Shown in pieces: positions 1-12,829 of a DNA stretch of 64,000 bases. The DNA is from Stomorhina lunata (taxonomy: Eukaryota; Arthropoda; Insecta; Diptera; Rhiniidae). The notes below the pieces were generated by a model. The model searched no databases and was not told the origin of the DNA. It worked only from the letters and a program-made list of their open reading frames with translations. The position numbers and the translations under genes are program-made. The DNA lies in contig OW121743.1 in assembly GCA_933228675.1 (NCBI GenBank), positions 51,254,656-51,318,655 of the forward strand, read 5' to 3'. Within the stretch, counting starts at the first letter, position 1, and each line of letters starts with the position of its first letter.

Positions 1-3000
1 CTATTTTTTTATAGCAAATTTTTCAAAAATTTACTATTTTTTTATAGTAAATTTTTCAAAAATTTACTATTTTTTTATAGTAAATTTTTCAAAAATTTAC
101 TATTTTTTTATAGTAAATTTTTCAAAAATTTACTATTTTTTTATAGTAAATTTTTCAAAAATTTACTATTTTTTTATAGTAAATTTTTCAAAAATTTACT
201 ATTTTTTTATAATAAATTTTTTAAAAATTTACTATTTTTTTATAGTAAATTTTTCAAAAATTTACTATTTTTTTATAGTAAATTTTTCAACAAAATTTAC
301 TATTTTTTTATAGTAAATTTTTCAACAAAATTTACTATTTTTTTATAGTAAATTTTTCAACAAAATTTACTATTTTTTTATAGTAAATTTTTCAACAAAA
401 TTTACTATTTTTTTATAGTAAATTTTTCAACAAAATTTACTATTTTTTTATAGTAAATTTTTCAACAAAATTTACTATTTTTTTATAGTAAATTTTTCAA
501 CAAAATTTACTATTTTTTTATAGTAAATTTTTCAACAAAATTTACTATTTTTTTATAGTAAATTTTTCAACAAAATTTACTATTTTTTTATAGTAAATTT
601 TTCAACAAAATTTACTATTTTTTTATAGTAAATTTTTCAACAAAATTTACTATTTTTTTATAGTAAATTTTTCAACAAAATTTACTATTTTTTTATAGTA
701 AATTTTTCAACAAAATTTACTATTTTTTTATAGTAAATTTTTCAACAAAATTTACTATTTTTTTATAGTAAATTTTTCAACAAAATTTACTATTTTTTTA
801 TAGTAAATTTTTCAACAAAATTTACTATTTTTTTATAGTAAATTTTTCAACAAAATTTACTATTTTTTTATAGTAAATTTTTCAACAAAATTTACTATTT
901 TTTGATAGTAAATTTTTCAACAAAATTTACTATTTTTTTATAGTAAATTTTTCAACAAAATTTACTATTTTTTTATAGTAAATTTTTCAACAAAATTTAC
1001 TATTTTTTTATAGTAAATTTTTCAACAAAATTTACTATTTTTTTATAGTAAATTTTTCAACAAAATTTACTATTTTTTTATAGTAAATTTTTCAAAAATT
1101 TACTATTTTTTTATAGTAAATTTTTTAAAAATTTACTATTTTTTTATAGTAAATTTTTCAAAAATTTACTATTTTTTTATAGTAAATTTTTCAAAAATTT
1201 ACTATTTTTTTATAGTAAATTTTTCAAAAATTTACTATTTTTTATAGTAAATTTTTCAAAAATTTACTATTTTTTTATAGTAAATTTTTCAAAAATTTAC
1301 TATTTTTTTATAGTAAATTTTTCAAAAATTTACTATTTTTTTATAGTAAATTTTTCAAAAATTTACTATTTTTTTATAGTAAATTTTTCAAAAATTTACT
1401 ATTTTTTTATAGTAAATTTTTCAAAAATTTACTATTTTTTTATAGTAAATTTTTCAAAAATTTACTATTTTTTTATAGTAAATTTTTCAAAAATTTACTA
1501 TTTTTTTATAGTAAATTTTTCAAAAATTTACTATTTTTTTATAGTAAATTTTTCAAAAATTTACTATTTTTTTATAATAAATTTTTTAAAAATTTACTAT
1601 TTTTTTATAGTAAATTTTTCAAAAATTTACTATTTTTTTATAGTAAATTTTTCAACAAAATTTACTATTTTTTTATAGTAAATTTTTCAACAAAATTTAC
1701 TATTTTTTTATAGTAAATTTTTCAACAAAATTTACTATTTTTTTATAGTAAATTTTTCAACAAAATTTACTATTTTTTTATAGTAAATTTTTCAACAAAA
1801 TTTACTATTTTTTTATAGTAAATTTTTCAACAAAATTTACTATTTTTTTATAGTAAATTTTTCAACAAAATTTACTATTTTTTTATAGTAAATTTTTCAA
1901 CAAAATTTACTATTTTTTTATAGTAAATTTTTCAACAAAATTTACTATTTTTTTATAGTAAATTTTTCAACAAAATTTACTATTTTTTTATAGTAAATTT
2001 TTCAACAAAATTTACTATTTTTTTATAGTAAATTTTTCAACAAAATTTACTATTTTTTTATAGTAAATTTTTCAACAAAATTTACTATTTTTTTATAGTA
2101 AATTTTTCAACAAAATTTACTATTTTTTTATAGTAAATTTTTAAACAAAATTTACTATTTTTTTATAGTAAATTTTTCAACAAAATTTACTATTTTTTTA
2201 TAGTAAATTTTTCAACAAAATTTACTATTTTTTTATAGTAAATTTTTCAACAAAATTTACTATTTTTTTATAGTAAATTTTTCAACAAAATTTACTATTT
2301 TTTTATAGTAAATTTTTCAACAAAATTTACTATTTTTTTATAGTAAATTTTTCAACAAAATTTACTATTTTTTTATAGTAAATTTTTCAACAAAATTTAC
2401 TATTTTTTTATAGTAAATTTTTCAACAAAATTTACTATTTTTTTATAGTAAATTTTTCAACAAAATTTACTATTTTTTTATAAAAATTTACTATTTTTTT
2501 ATAGTAAATTTTTTAAAAATTTACTATTTTTTTATAGTAAATTTTTCAAAAATTTACTATTTTTTTATAGTAAATTTTTCAAAAATTTACTATTTTTTAT
2601 AGTAAATTTTTCAAAAATTTACTATTTTTTTATAGTAAATTTTTCAAAAATTTACTATTTTTTTATAGTAAATTTTTCAAAAATTTACTATTTTTTTATA
2701 GTAAATTTTTCAAAAATTTACTATTTTTTTATAGTAAATTTTTCAAAAATTTACTATTTTTTTATAGTAAATTTTTCAAAAATTTACTATTTTTTTATAG
2801 TAAATTTTTCAAAAATTTACTATTTTTTTATAGTAAATTTTTCAAAAATTTACTATTTTTTTATAGTAAATTTTTCAAAAATTTACTATTTTTTTATAGT
2901 AAATTTTTCAAAAATTTACTATTTTTTTATAGTAAATTTTTCAAAAATTTACTATTTTTTTATAGTAAATTTTTCAAAAATTTACTATTTTTTTATAGTA

Positions 3001-3690
3001 AATTTTTCAAAAATTTACTATTTTTTTATAGTAAATTTTTCAAAAATTTACTATTTTTTTATAGTAAATTTTTCAAAAATTTACTATTTTTTTATAGTAA
3101 ATTTTTCAAAAATTTACTATTTTTTTATAGTAAATTTTTCAAAAATTTACTATTTTTTTATAGTAAATTTTTCAAAAATTTACTATTTTTTTATAGTAAA
3201 TTTTTCAAAAATTTACTATTTTTTTATAGTAAATTTTTCAAAAATTTACTATTTTTTTATAGTAAATTTTTCAAAAATTTACTATTTTTTTATAGTAAAT
3301 TTTTCAAAAATTTACTATTTTTTTATAGTAAATTTTTCAAAAATTTACTATTTTTTATAGTAAATTTTTCAAAAATTTACTATTTTTTTATAGTAAATTT
3401 TTCAAAAATATTTTTTATAGTAAATTTTTCAAAAATTTACTATTTTTTTATAGTAAATTTTTCAAAAATTTACTATTTTTTTATAGTAAATTTTTCAAAA
3501 ATTTACTATTTTTTTATAGTAAATTTTTCAAAAATTTTATATTTTTTTATAGTAAATTTTTCAAAAATTAACTATTTTTTTATAGTAAATTTTTCAAAAA
3601 TTTACTATTTTTTTATAGTAAATTTTTCAAAAATTTACTATTTTTTTATAGTAAATTTTTCAAAAATTTACTATTTTTTATAGTAAATTT
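1..3690. repeat. 33/35-bp A/T-rich satellite array with hairpin units
   Basis: Head-to-tail array of a 33-bp unit and a 35-bp variant that has an extra CA before the AAAATTT. Each unit contains an 11-bp inverted repeat (AAATTTACTAT, six T, ATAGTAAATTT), so each can form a hairpin. The variants occur in blocks: 33-mer at about 1-285, 35-mer 285-1085, 33-mer 1085-1640, 35-mer 1640-2475 and 33-mer 2475-3690. Rare mutations recur about 1.36 kb apart, which indicates duplication of large blocks. No coding capacity is seen. The array starts at the window edge and probably continues to the left. Confidence 0.95.
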
Positions 3691-4830
3691 TTACAATTTT
3701 TATAGGAAATTTTACAAAAATTTTAAATTTTTATAAGAAATTTTTTAAAAATTTACTAATTTTATAGGAAACTTTTCAAAAATTTACGATTTTTATAGCA
3801 AATTTTTCAAAAATTTACTATTTTTATAAGACACTTTTGAAAAATTTAATATTTTTATCGGAAATTTTTCAAAAATTTACTATTTTTATAGGAAATTTTT
3901 CAAAAATTTACTTTTTATAGCAAATTTTTAAAAAAATTTACATTTTATAGGAAATTTTTCAAAAATTTACCTTTTATATGAAATTTTTTTTAAAATTTAC
4001 TTTTTATATGAAATTTTTCAAAAATTTACTTTTTATAGGAAATTTTTCGAAAATTTACTTTTCATAGGAAATTTTTCGAAAATTTACTTTTTTTTGGAAA
4101 TTTTTCGAAAATTTACTGTTTATAGGAAATTTTTCGAAAATTTACTTTTTATAGGAAATTTTTCGAAAATTTCCTTTTTATAGGAAATTTTTCGAAAATT
4201 TCCTTTTTATAGGAAATTTTTCGAAAATTTCCTTTTTATAGGAAATTTTTCGAAAATTTCCTTTTAATAGGAAATTTTTCGAAAATTTCCTTTTTTAGGA
4301 AATTTTTCAAAAATTTGCTTTTTTAGGAAATTTTTCAAAAATTTACTTTTTATAGGAGATTTTTCAAAAATTTACTTTTTATAGGAAATTTTTCGAAAAT
4401 ATACTTTTTATAGCAAATTTTTCGAAAATTTACTTTTTATAGGAAATTTTTCGAAAATTTAATTTTTATAGGAAATTTTTCGAAAATTTACGTTTTATAG
4501 GAAATTGTTCAAAAATTTAATTTTTATAGGAAATTTTTCGAAAATTTACTTTTTATAGGAAATTTTTCAAAAATTTACTTTTTATAGGAAATTGTTCAAA
4601 AATGTACTTTTTATAGGAAATTGTTCAAAAATTTACTTTTTATATGAAATTTTTCAAAAATTTACTTTAAAGGAAATTTTTCAAAAATTAACTTTTTATA
4701 GGAAATTTTTCAAAAATTTACTTTTATAGGAAATTTTTAAAAAATTTACTTTTTATAGGAAATTTTTTTAAAAATTTACTTTTTATAGGAAATTTTTAAA
4801 AAAATTACTTTTTATAGGAATTTTCTCGAA
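3690..4830. repeat. decayed flank of the satellite, about 29-bp period
   Basis: Continuation of the preceding array with shorter, more diverged units (TATAGGAAATTTTTCGAAAA core). The period is 29 bp near 4170-4210 and there are many single-base and length differences. The gradient from homogeneous to divergent copies is typical of a satellite edge. The array stops near 4820, where unique sequence begins. Confidence 0.85.
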
Positions 4831-6278
4831 TGTGGCAGAAAAAAGCTTTTCGAATTACGTACAGATTTTTGCTTAAATGGATCTACCGCTTTTCATAATT
4901 AGCTTTGTTTTTGTCTTTGGAAGACCACTTAATAAAGGGGGTTTTAATAGGGGCTTTTAAACTTTGATTTTATCTTTTTAAAGCTAGGACATAACTCAAT
5001 TTAATTGAAATTTATTTAGTCGGTTGTTGTTGTTGTAACTGTAATATTATTGGTAATGTCGCAAAAGTGGCAGTCCTTGGTCGGATTCCTAAGATTACCG
5101 AGTCGTTCTGGTACGAAGAACCGACTGCGGTGGAAACGTCTGTGTATTTCTGTCTTGTAAATTACTGTCAACGACGAGCGCTGAATATTTCCAACTTCTT
5201 TATTCTAAATTAGATGATCTGGACACCAATGACGTTCTGTTAATGATACAGTAAATATTCTACAAGAGCGATTTAAAGGCATTGTTATTCCACGTTGATG
5301 TGATTAGATACCGTTAGACGTTTTTTGTGGCAGATATATTCAAATTAGCAGCAAACCATAGCGGTCTATATAACCTACATACATATATCGGTTAATATCA
5401 GCCTGTTTTATGCTCCTGTCATATAAAATTGGTCATTTCAGATGAACACCACTTAGAGAGGCCATGGATGACATTTATACAATGTTATATTCCACATATT
5501 ATTGCATAAATAGGTTTTTAAAACTAATAAAAAAATGTCGATTATATCTCACTCTGTTTTATTTAAGAACTTAATGATAAATAAAACAAATTTCTTCTAT
5601 ATATTTTGTTTTTTTAAGGTGTTTTTTAAATCTTTTTATTTTCATAACAATCTAATTTGATTATGACAACTTAATTATGGTAATAGAAGTTATTTTTTGA
5701 TCTTATTAAATATGCGCGATCATTATTGTAACGTTAGACTTGAGTTTCAGAAGGTTCATTTCCTTTAAACATTTTTTATTTGAAAAATAAAAAAAATCTT
5801 TCAGATAATTGTTAAAGGTAATGAGAAAAAATTACATCAAAATAAGGAACAATTTACAATAAATAATTAAAATAATATGTAATAGTTTTTAAAGAATAAA
5901 TGAAACTTAAGTTCGTTGTTTTGAAAATAAAACTATTTTAAAATTAAAAATAATAACAAATAAAAAAAAAATAATACGGCAAAGGAGGGTTAATGTAATT
6001 TTAATTACTTAAATTTTGTTTGAGAATATCATGCATAAGTGTTTGACCTTTTTAACATTTCAATTAATTTAGTATTCGAACGTACAATACTATCCGTTGT
6101 TTTTTTTTAGATTTGTTCCTTATCGAATTTAAATATATATGTGTACAACAGCACCAACAACCCAACTTTAAAAGCATTGGTAGCATTTAGATTTAAGTGG
6201 GATGGGACGTTTATAATCTTTTGGTTTGTGAGTGGAGTTTTGGTTTTTTTGTGGCGGCGAATAATTGAATTTGGTAAT
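4831..6278. other. intergenic stretch, one dispersed-repeat fragment
   Basis: No credible gene is visible. Around 5020-5150 there is a fragment of a dispersed repeat, starting with a GTTGTTGTTGTAACTG run and ending near GAAGAACCGACTGC. Copies or partial copies occur at 7690-7810, at 8220-8275 (inverted) and, in part, near 19910. The rest is A/T-rich. It should contain the Idh3a 3' untranslated region next to 6278, but no canonical poly(A) signal could be assigned with confidence. Confidence 0.5.
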
Positions 6279-9200
6279 TTACAGTTTACCACAAATTTCA
6301 TTTGTGAATTCGGAACACTTGGCCTTGCCGCCCAAATCGCCGGTCAAGTATTTGCCCTCTCTGATGACTTCGAAACAAGCTCTTTCGATTTTTTCGGCTT
6401 CAGTGTTGAGTTGCATATGTCTCAACATCATAACGGCAGACAATAACAAGGCAGTGGGGTTGGCCAAATCTTTGCCAGCAATATCGGGGGCAGTACCGTG
6501 AACCTAAAAATTTAGCAAAAAAAATAAACAAATATTTTATTATTTAGTAAAATTAAAAAAAATACTTACAGATTCAAAGAGGGCACCGTTAAGACCCATG
6601 TTGCCAGAGGGAGTCAAACCCAAACCACCAACCAAACCGGCGCACATATCAGACAAGATATCACCATACAAGTTAGGCATAACCAAAACATCATATTTAT
6701 TGGGGTCTTGTACCATGTTCAAACAAACGGTATCCAAATAACGTTCTTCAAATTTAATTTCTGGGAATTTTTCGGCCATATCACGGACACAACGCAAGAA
6801 CAAACCATCAGACATACGCATAATGTTGGCCTTGTGCACAACAGTTACCTTCTTTCTGTTGTTATTTTTGGCATAGGTAAAAGCATATTCAGCTACACGC
6901 TTGGAAGCTTCCTCAGTAATCAATTTGATACTTTGGACAACACCATCGACGATTTCGTGTTCAATACCGGAGTATTCACCTTCAGTGTTTTCACGAATGG
7001 TGACAACATCGACATTATCGTACAATGTCTTGTAACCTTCCAAACTTCTGCAGGGTCTGACATTGGCATACAAATTGAATTCCTTGCGGAGAGCCAAATT
7101 CAAAGAACGATGACCCTTGCCGACGGGAGTCATAAGGGGGCCCTTCAAACCGATTTTGTTGGTATTGACCGAATCAATGGCAGCTTGAGGAATGCCGAAC
7201 ATACCATCGGGACCCTAAAACAAAGAAGAAAATTGTATATTTAAAAAAAATGTATAACACATATTTTTTCTTGAAAATTAAAAGGTTTTAGCTGAAACTT
7301 ACTCTGACGGGAGTTACATCAACAGCTTCCCATTCAATGGGTACATTGGCAGTGGTGAAAATTTTCTGCACAGCAGCGGAAATTTCTGGACCAATACCAT
7401 CGCCGGGAATAAGGGTAACTTTACGAACACCCGAAGAGTAGGCACGTCCAGAAACGGGAGTTGTGTTAACCTGTAATTAGAAAATAAAAAGATATGCTAA
7501 CAATAGTTTACTAAGTTTAAGTATGTTTGTAAGTAAGTAAATACAGATAACCAATTGTATGAAATGGGTAGAAAGCATGTGATTAGGGAAAGATTGTCAA
7601 ATACAGTTACATATATAGCTTATTAAAGCAGCTACTGTTATAATAATAATTACGTATTCTTGTTAAATAGTTTTAGTACTCTTACAAGTTTTCAAATTTA
7701 TAATATAAAGGTCGTAGGTATTCTTGGTAATATCGCAAAAGTGATAGACCTTGGTCGAAATTGTAAGATTTCCGAATCGTTCCGATACGAAGAACCGACT
7801 ACCGTAGGAATGAAAGTACGGTACAGACCAGAGACCTATGTATGCTAAATTTGTATATCATACAAAGACTTTCAAAATGTTCTCTTCTATTAACATTATT
7901 AGAAAATAAAAAATTGTAGACGTTTGATATCCCATTATTCTAGACACTTATAAAATTCTAAGACGACCGAGCGAAATCCACTTTTTTGAAAATACATTCA
8001 AGCCTTAACAAAAGTATCCAAGAGCATCAAAATTGAGCAAAACTATTCCACTTTTATTGGAAATTATAATAGCTATGAAAAATAAATTTAGTGAAAAGAT
8101 GTTTTATATGAACACAAATAATAGCAACGAGTTTTGCGAATATCGGTCTACATTCAACCATAGCTTATATGCAACACCCATTCCCAAGAATGTTAATAAG
8201 TTATGGCAACCAAATTCTTACGTTCCCTCAGCAGTCGGTTTTTTGTACCGGAACGACACGGAAATCTCACAATTCCAACCAATATGGAAATAATCGTTTC
8301 ATGTTCTATACAGGAAAGCCTTAAATACCAAATATATGATTCAAATTCTAAGAAATGTTAAACTGTAGTAGTTATAATGAACAAATTTGGTATAAAATGG
8401 TTCATAACAACAACAAATAATGCAACAAATTGGATATAATGGGGTAAATGGGTTATAAATGTACTTGAAATAGCCTACATTGAATTGTCATAATGGCGAA
8501 AGTGCGTTATTTAAGAAACAAAGCCATTTTTATGATAGTTCAGGTGTTGTCTTTTTGGCCCAACGAACCAGCATAAATCCTTTAGAACTTTCGAGATTAA
8601 ACTTTGATTCATTAATCAAAAGTTCTGTCTTCCATTATTTAGTGGTTGAGTTAATGTGATCCTTGGTAAATTGAATATTTTAAATTCTGATTTAAATCAA
8701 CCTCAATTCTTATGATTTGATCTGAAGATGTTTTTATGGGAAATGGAATCTGAGTAATAGATACAATAAGCTGTAAATTGGATCGATTAGTTAACAAGTA
8801 AATAATTAAAAACATAAAGATACTATATGCTGAGGAGTAAACCGCATAAGCGAAGGTATTAACAGAACAACGATAATAAACTCAAGACAAAATGTGAGAA
8901 AAGGTAGTTTGCAAACACTAGGTATGTATATTTTGTAATGCCAACGCACTCGTCAGATGTTAATCCTATACAAAAAGTATGGGATATATTGTAAAAATAA
9001 CAGCAATAATTAATGAAATATGGAAGAACTTTTCTATGGTGTACAACATTGCCATAGACGTTTTGCATTGATGTATATAATAAGTTTAGGTAGGTATTTG
9101 TAAACAAAAAGCCATCGAAATATTAGTCGATCTGTGTCTGCACCATAAAGTTATTCCCGGCTAAATATGCCAGCTTACGATTCTCTTCGTCATTTGCTGT

Positions 9201-10965
9201 TGGTTTTAATTTTATGCTTTAACATGAAGATGTAGTGGATGTTGGATACCAAGCAATGGTTCTGACTGGTCTTAACTTGGTAAGCCCAGACTTATGTATC
9301 TTGGTTATCCTTCTCTCAAATGTGGACACTGACCACCTTGTGATATCACTCGGGTAACAATGGTAACACCCGTTAATGTAGTTAGCTTACAGTACTCCCA
9401 TAAGAACGAAAAAAATATGGGTTAGGACGTAGCTCCAGCCCACTCCAGGAAAAAAATAATTACTATGAAAAAGCTTAATTTAGAATAAAAACGGCCCCCA
9501 TGATGTTAAAAGAGGACGTCAGAAACTTCGATGGAAAGACCATGCAGAGGGAAGTCTTACAAAGCTTGGCCTGCACAATTGGGGAATATACGCACAAGAT
9601 CAAAGCGAATGTCTTTCTAAAACATGCTCGGCCTTTGTCCTTAACAGGTTGTAAATATAGGCCATTTAAGTTAGTAAGTAATATGAAGACATCTGCGGAT
9701 GATGCTCATCGAATACTGTTAAATAGCGGTCAAGATATGCTTAGAAATTTTGAAATTGTAAGTCGCATTATAGGTTTAAATGAAAATGGGTTTGTCCATA
9801 GTTTCCGAGACATATTTCATTTAAAAGAAGTATACTGTATAGTACTTTTTCAAGAAAAATAAGACACTTGACCTCAACGGAGAAGGGTATCATATGTTCG
9901 GGCTTGACTGACCATAAAACTATTACTTTTTTGAATTTGAATAATATCAATTTTACTGCAGTTACCTATAATTAAGAGTTTACAATGTATATATTACATA
10001 CAGTAAACAAACGGGCCATAAATTAAAAAACGTGTATTAAAAAAAATATTTAAATTTTATGACAATGCCCTCAAGTCACACGAAATAAATAAACAAATTA
10101 ACTGAATAAATTACTAATGTAAACAATTGCAACTATATCGCTTCAATTTAAAATTGCCAATATATATCTGCCTGTCTATAGCAATTGAGACACTTTCGGT
10201 GTAAAAATTTAAAGACAAAAAAAGTAGGCAAAAAATTACATAATAAAAAGGCAAAAAAAAATTTAAGAACAAAACAATAGAATTTTTTGCAATCAATTAA
10301 AAGAAAATTATGGCAGAAATCATGGTCACATCAATTAAAAGCTAATAAATTTGTATTTTAAAACATTTTGTTAAAAAACAAAATTTGGAAGAAAAATGTT
10401 CGAACCAAAGTTGAGGTTAAGAACAAATTAAGAAAATAAAAAAAATAAATTCCAAGAAAATATGAATATAAATTCCAGATAAAAAAAATTGTTAAAAACG
10501 TATAAATTCCTAAATAAATTTTGTAAAAGAAAATCTAGGAATAATTTAAGAAAACTTCTTTTCAATATTATCGGCGGGTGGTTATGTAAAAAATTTTTGA
10601 CATCAACCGCAAGTAGACTGTGAGGAGGAAATTTTCATGAGTCCCCAAAGCCTGCCTTGCGTTTGCATTAAATACTATTTAACGGAAACGTTTTATATTA
10701 AAACGAATCCTCTAAAGTACCTTGGCGTGTTGGGCTACTTCTACCGTTTCCCGGCCACCATTAATTCCAATACTTTTTAACTAAAATTAAAGCAAAAAAA
10801 GAACAGAAAAGGAAAAATCTTCATGGGGATGTATTAGGCATTTGGTTGGAGGATTATTAGTCTTTTGTTGGTAGTTTTTAACACTGTTTTTTTCTTATTT
10901 TGGTAAAACATTCTATGGCTATTTAATATTTAGCTTACAATCTTTTGAATTAATCTTGCTGCCAT
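6279..10965 (-). CDS. Idh3a: isocitrate dehydrogenase [NAD] subunit alpha, mitochondrial (four exons)
   Basis: Catalytic alpha subunit of the mitochondrial NAD-dependent isocitrate dehydrogenase, which converts isocitrate to 2-oxoglutarate and CO2 in the TCA cycle. Minus-strand coding exons are 10939-10965, 7303-7470, 6570-7214 and 6279-6503. All junctions have GT/AG and phase 0, giving 354 residues. Exon 1 encodes MAARLIQKI, close to the start of the Drosophila protein as I remember it, and with exon 2 forms a short basic transit peptide. The dehydrogenase fold starts at [13 protein letters not shown]. The substrate-binding arginine stretch ANVRPCRS is near residues 116-123, the lysine in VVHKANI is at 193, and the metal-binding aspartates in NLYGDILSD are at 250 and 254. 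The frame is intact to the end (NEICGKL). A longer Drosophila isoform has an extra N-terminal segment, which I did not find here. Intron 1 is 3.5 kb and repeat-rich. Confidence 0.95.
9229..9679 (+). mobile_element. short RTE-derived non-autonomous element
   Basis: About 450 bp beginning near GATGTAGTGGATGTTGGATA and ending near AGGCCATTTAAG. Its first 260 bp match the leader of the RTE-like endonuclease fragment at 36161-36440, up to the start codon. The last 190 bp are a different tail (AACAGGTTGTAAATATAGGC). Related copies lie at 33789-34236 (inverted), 46796-47240 and 63492-63796. The open frame at 9500-9862 inside it is not shared with the other copies and I do not regard it as a gene. 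Confidence 0.65.
10637..10780 (+). CDS. candidate 47-residue small ORF in an intron of Idh3a
   Basis: ATG at 10637, TAA at 10778-10780, on the strand opposite to Idh3a. The frame starts MSPQSLPCV and ends [10 protein letters not shown]. It contains two cysteines, a run of aromatic residues and the segment [12 protein letters not shown], with no clear signal peptide or domain. The island (about 10575-10770) is visibly richer in G+C than the surrounding intron, which suggests constraint or a different origin. An ORF of this length can arise by chance. A faint resemblance to the FLG...YYRRF stretch of Ty3/gypsy reverse transcriptases leaves open a transposon fragment. I cannot assign a function. 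Confidence 0.3.
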   Translation: MSPQSLPCVCIKYYLTETFYIKTNPLKYLGVLGYFYRFPATINSNTF

Positions 10966-11869
10966 GGTTTTTGTCGATTTAATTCCTCGCGTTTATGCAA
11001 TTTTCCAATATTTTTCACAAACTATAATTTTTCACCGCAACACGTCCGGATTCCGAATTGCCACTCTATTGAACAAAAATCGTGAACAGTTGTTTATTTT
11101 TGTAGCTTATGGATTTTCGTACAAATTATATCAAGACTGTATGACAAAACTGTGTGGCCACATCTTATCAATTACACTGTAAAAAGAACAATTAATGGTT
11201 GGATCAAAGTTAATAGAATTTCAATTTAATTTGTCATTTTAAAAATCTCTTGAATATTTACGAGCCATTAAAATTTTTCGGGATTTATAAAATCTTAAAC
11301 CATTCTGATCGAAATAAATTTAACTTTGCAATAAAAATAAAAAAATATTATTGATTTTCCACAAAACATATTTTGTTATGAATTAACTTTTTCTTTATAT
11401 TAAGTACATTTTCCATTGATCTTGACCGATAATTTACACCCTTTTTTATCATCATTATCAATAATTTTGCATTTTCAGGATTCTTTTCTAATCGTTTATA
11501 TTTCTTTTGGGTTATAAACAGGCGTAGGCAGCGTGTTGTAATTTTCGCAAATATTACAATTAATAATGAAACTCATGAAAATGAGTATTTAAGGCATTCA
11601 GTTGGAATTTGGTGCTAGTAAAGTCGGTTGGTGCCGCTTTTTTAAAGAAAATACAAAAACAAAATACACAACAAACAAAATCAAAATCCAATTTATAGCA
11701 ACAATACATACGGTTCGAGAGAACAAAGATATATAATCTCGAACAATGTTGCCATGATACTATTTTTTTTTTTTTGTAAACATAGTTGAAATACATAAAT
11801 GTAACCGAATCGGGAATGTTTTTCGAAACTGAAATAAATTCTTATATTAAACAATTTTATATTTTTATA
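10966..11869. other. Idh3a upstream region, otherwise unannotated
   Basis: Upstream of the Idh3a start codon on the minus strand, so it should contain its 5' untranslated region and promoter. Apart from a motif-1-like site at 11150-11160 there is nothing firm. 11580-11900 is A/T-rich, and the short overlapping frames there look accidental. Confidence 0.4.
11150..11160 (-). promoter_or_regulatory. motif-1-like core promoter element for Idh3a
   Basis: On the minus strand this reads TGGCCACACAG. It differs at two positions from the Drosophila core-promoter motif 1 (TGGTCACACTG), typical of housekeeping genes. It lies 185 bp upstream of the Idh3a start codon, in the right orientation. Weak evidence from one match only. 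Confidence 0.25.
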
Positions 11870-12340
11870 TATTTTAGAAAAAAAATATTTTATAGACATT
11901 TTCGATAAAAATTATTTTTTATAGAAACTTTCTCAATAAAAATATTTTTCTGCGAATTTTTTCAAAAAAAAAATTTCTATGGAAAAATTGTCTCAAAAAA
12001 AAATTTTCTATCGAAAAATTTTCGATAAAAATTTTTTCAAAAGAAAAATTTTCGATAAAAATATTTTTCTATAAAAAAAATTTTCAATAGAAATATGTTT
12101 TTTTATGTAGAAAATTTGTCTAAAAAAATTGTTGATACAAAAATTTTATATAGAAACATTTTTGATATAAATATTTTCTATAGAAAAATTTTTGATATAC
12201 AAAATTTCGATAAAAAATTTTTGATAATAAAAATTTTTGATAAAATAAATTTCTATAGAAAAATTTTTGATAAAAAAATTTGCTATAGAAACATTTTTGA
12301 TAAAAATATTAAAAAAATGGAGTATAAAATTTTTTCTTTT
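11870..12340. repeat. degenerate A/T-rich CTATAGAAA repeat array
   Basis: Irregular copies of a TTTCTATAGAAAAATTTTTG-type unit of roughly 25-35 bp. They share the palindromic CTATAG core with the arrays at 49740-52700 and 59935-62680, but are far more diverged. Short open frames on both strands here are low-complexity artefacts. Confidence 0.75.
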
Positions 12341-12829
12341 TAAAACATCAGAACTGCCCATTGAAAATAATACCTATTTTAGTTTAAAGTATAAAAAACG
12401 ATAACTCTGCCTTCGATTTTTTTCTTCTGTTCTTTTATGCCGACCTCTGGTTATAAATCAACATGCCCTTTTTTAACCCCCTAATTTTGTGAAACTTAGA
12501 ACTTAAATTTTTGTTTTTTAATAATCTGAAAAATATTCTTTACTTTTGGCCCAACCGTCGATTGAATTTAAATACTTAATTTAGTCCTGCAATAACTTTT
12601 CCCAACGCATTACGATTTCAAAGGATTTATTCTGAGGGCAGATATTTCTTCGTAGCAGCTGTTCCTCATTTAAAGTTGTCATATTCTATTATAATATTTT
12701 TTTTTTAAATTCTTTATTCATTCCATTTGGGAACATAGGTCATTTTCAAGAAAATTTCACTTATTTCATTATTACAAATTCATTAATTCATGTGTATCCT
12801 ATCCCGTTCCACTTTCTAATATAGTAAAC
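12341..12829. other. intergenic, no feature seen
   Basis: A/T-rich sequence between two repeat arrays. I find no coding signal, RNA gene or repeat match to the rest of the window. Confidence 0.4.

Larger units (their letters stand above)
7471..10938 (-). other. Idh3a intron 1, with dispersed repeats
   Basis: Intron bounded by a GTAAGC donor (10938) and a TTACAG acceptor (7471). It holds two fragments of the GAAGAACCGACT repeat in opposite orientations (7690-7810 and 8220-8275), a short LINE-derived element (9229-9679), a fragment resembling the repeat at 15300-16090 (9860-9930), and a GC-richer island with a 47-codon open frame (10637-10780). The rest is A/T-rich with no recognised feature. 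Confidence 0.7.

Noticed and set aside
1..3690. Regular spaced repeats that could be mistaken for a CRISPR array
   Set aside because: There are no unique spacers. The whole unit repeats and the genome is eukaryotic.
6708..7244. 178-codon plus-strand open frame over Idh3a
   Set aside because: It lies antisense to well-supported Idh3a exon 3 and crosses its splice site. It is a shadow of the real gene.
7291..7470. Idh3a exon 2 as a possible first exon
   Set aside because: It is preceded by a good acceptor (TTACAG), has no in-frame start, and is joined in phase by the MAARLIQKI exon at 10939-10965.
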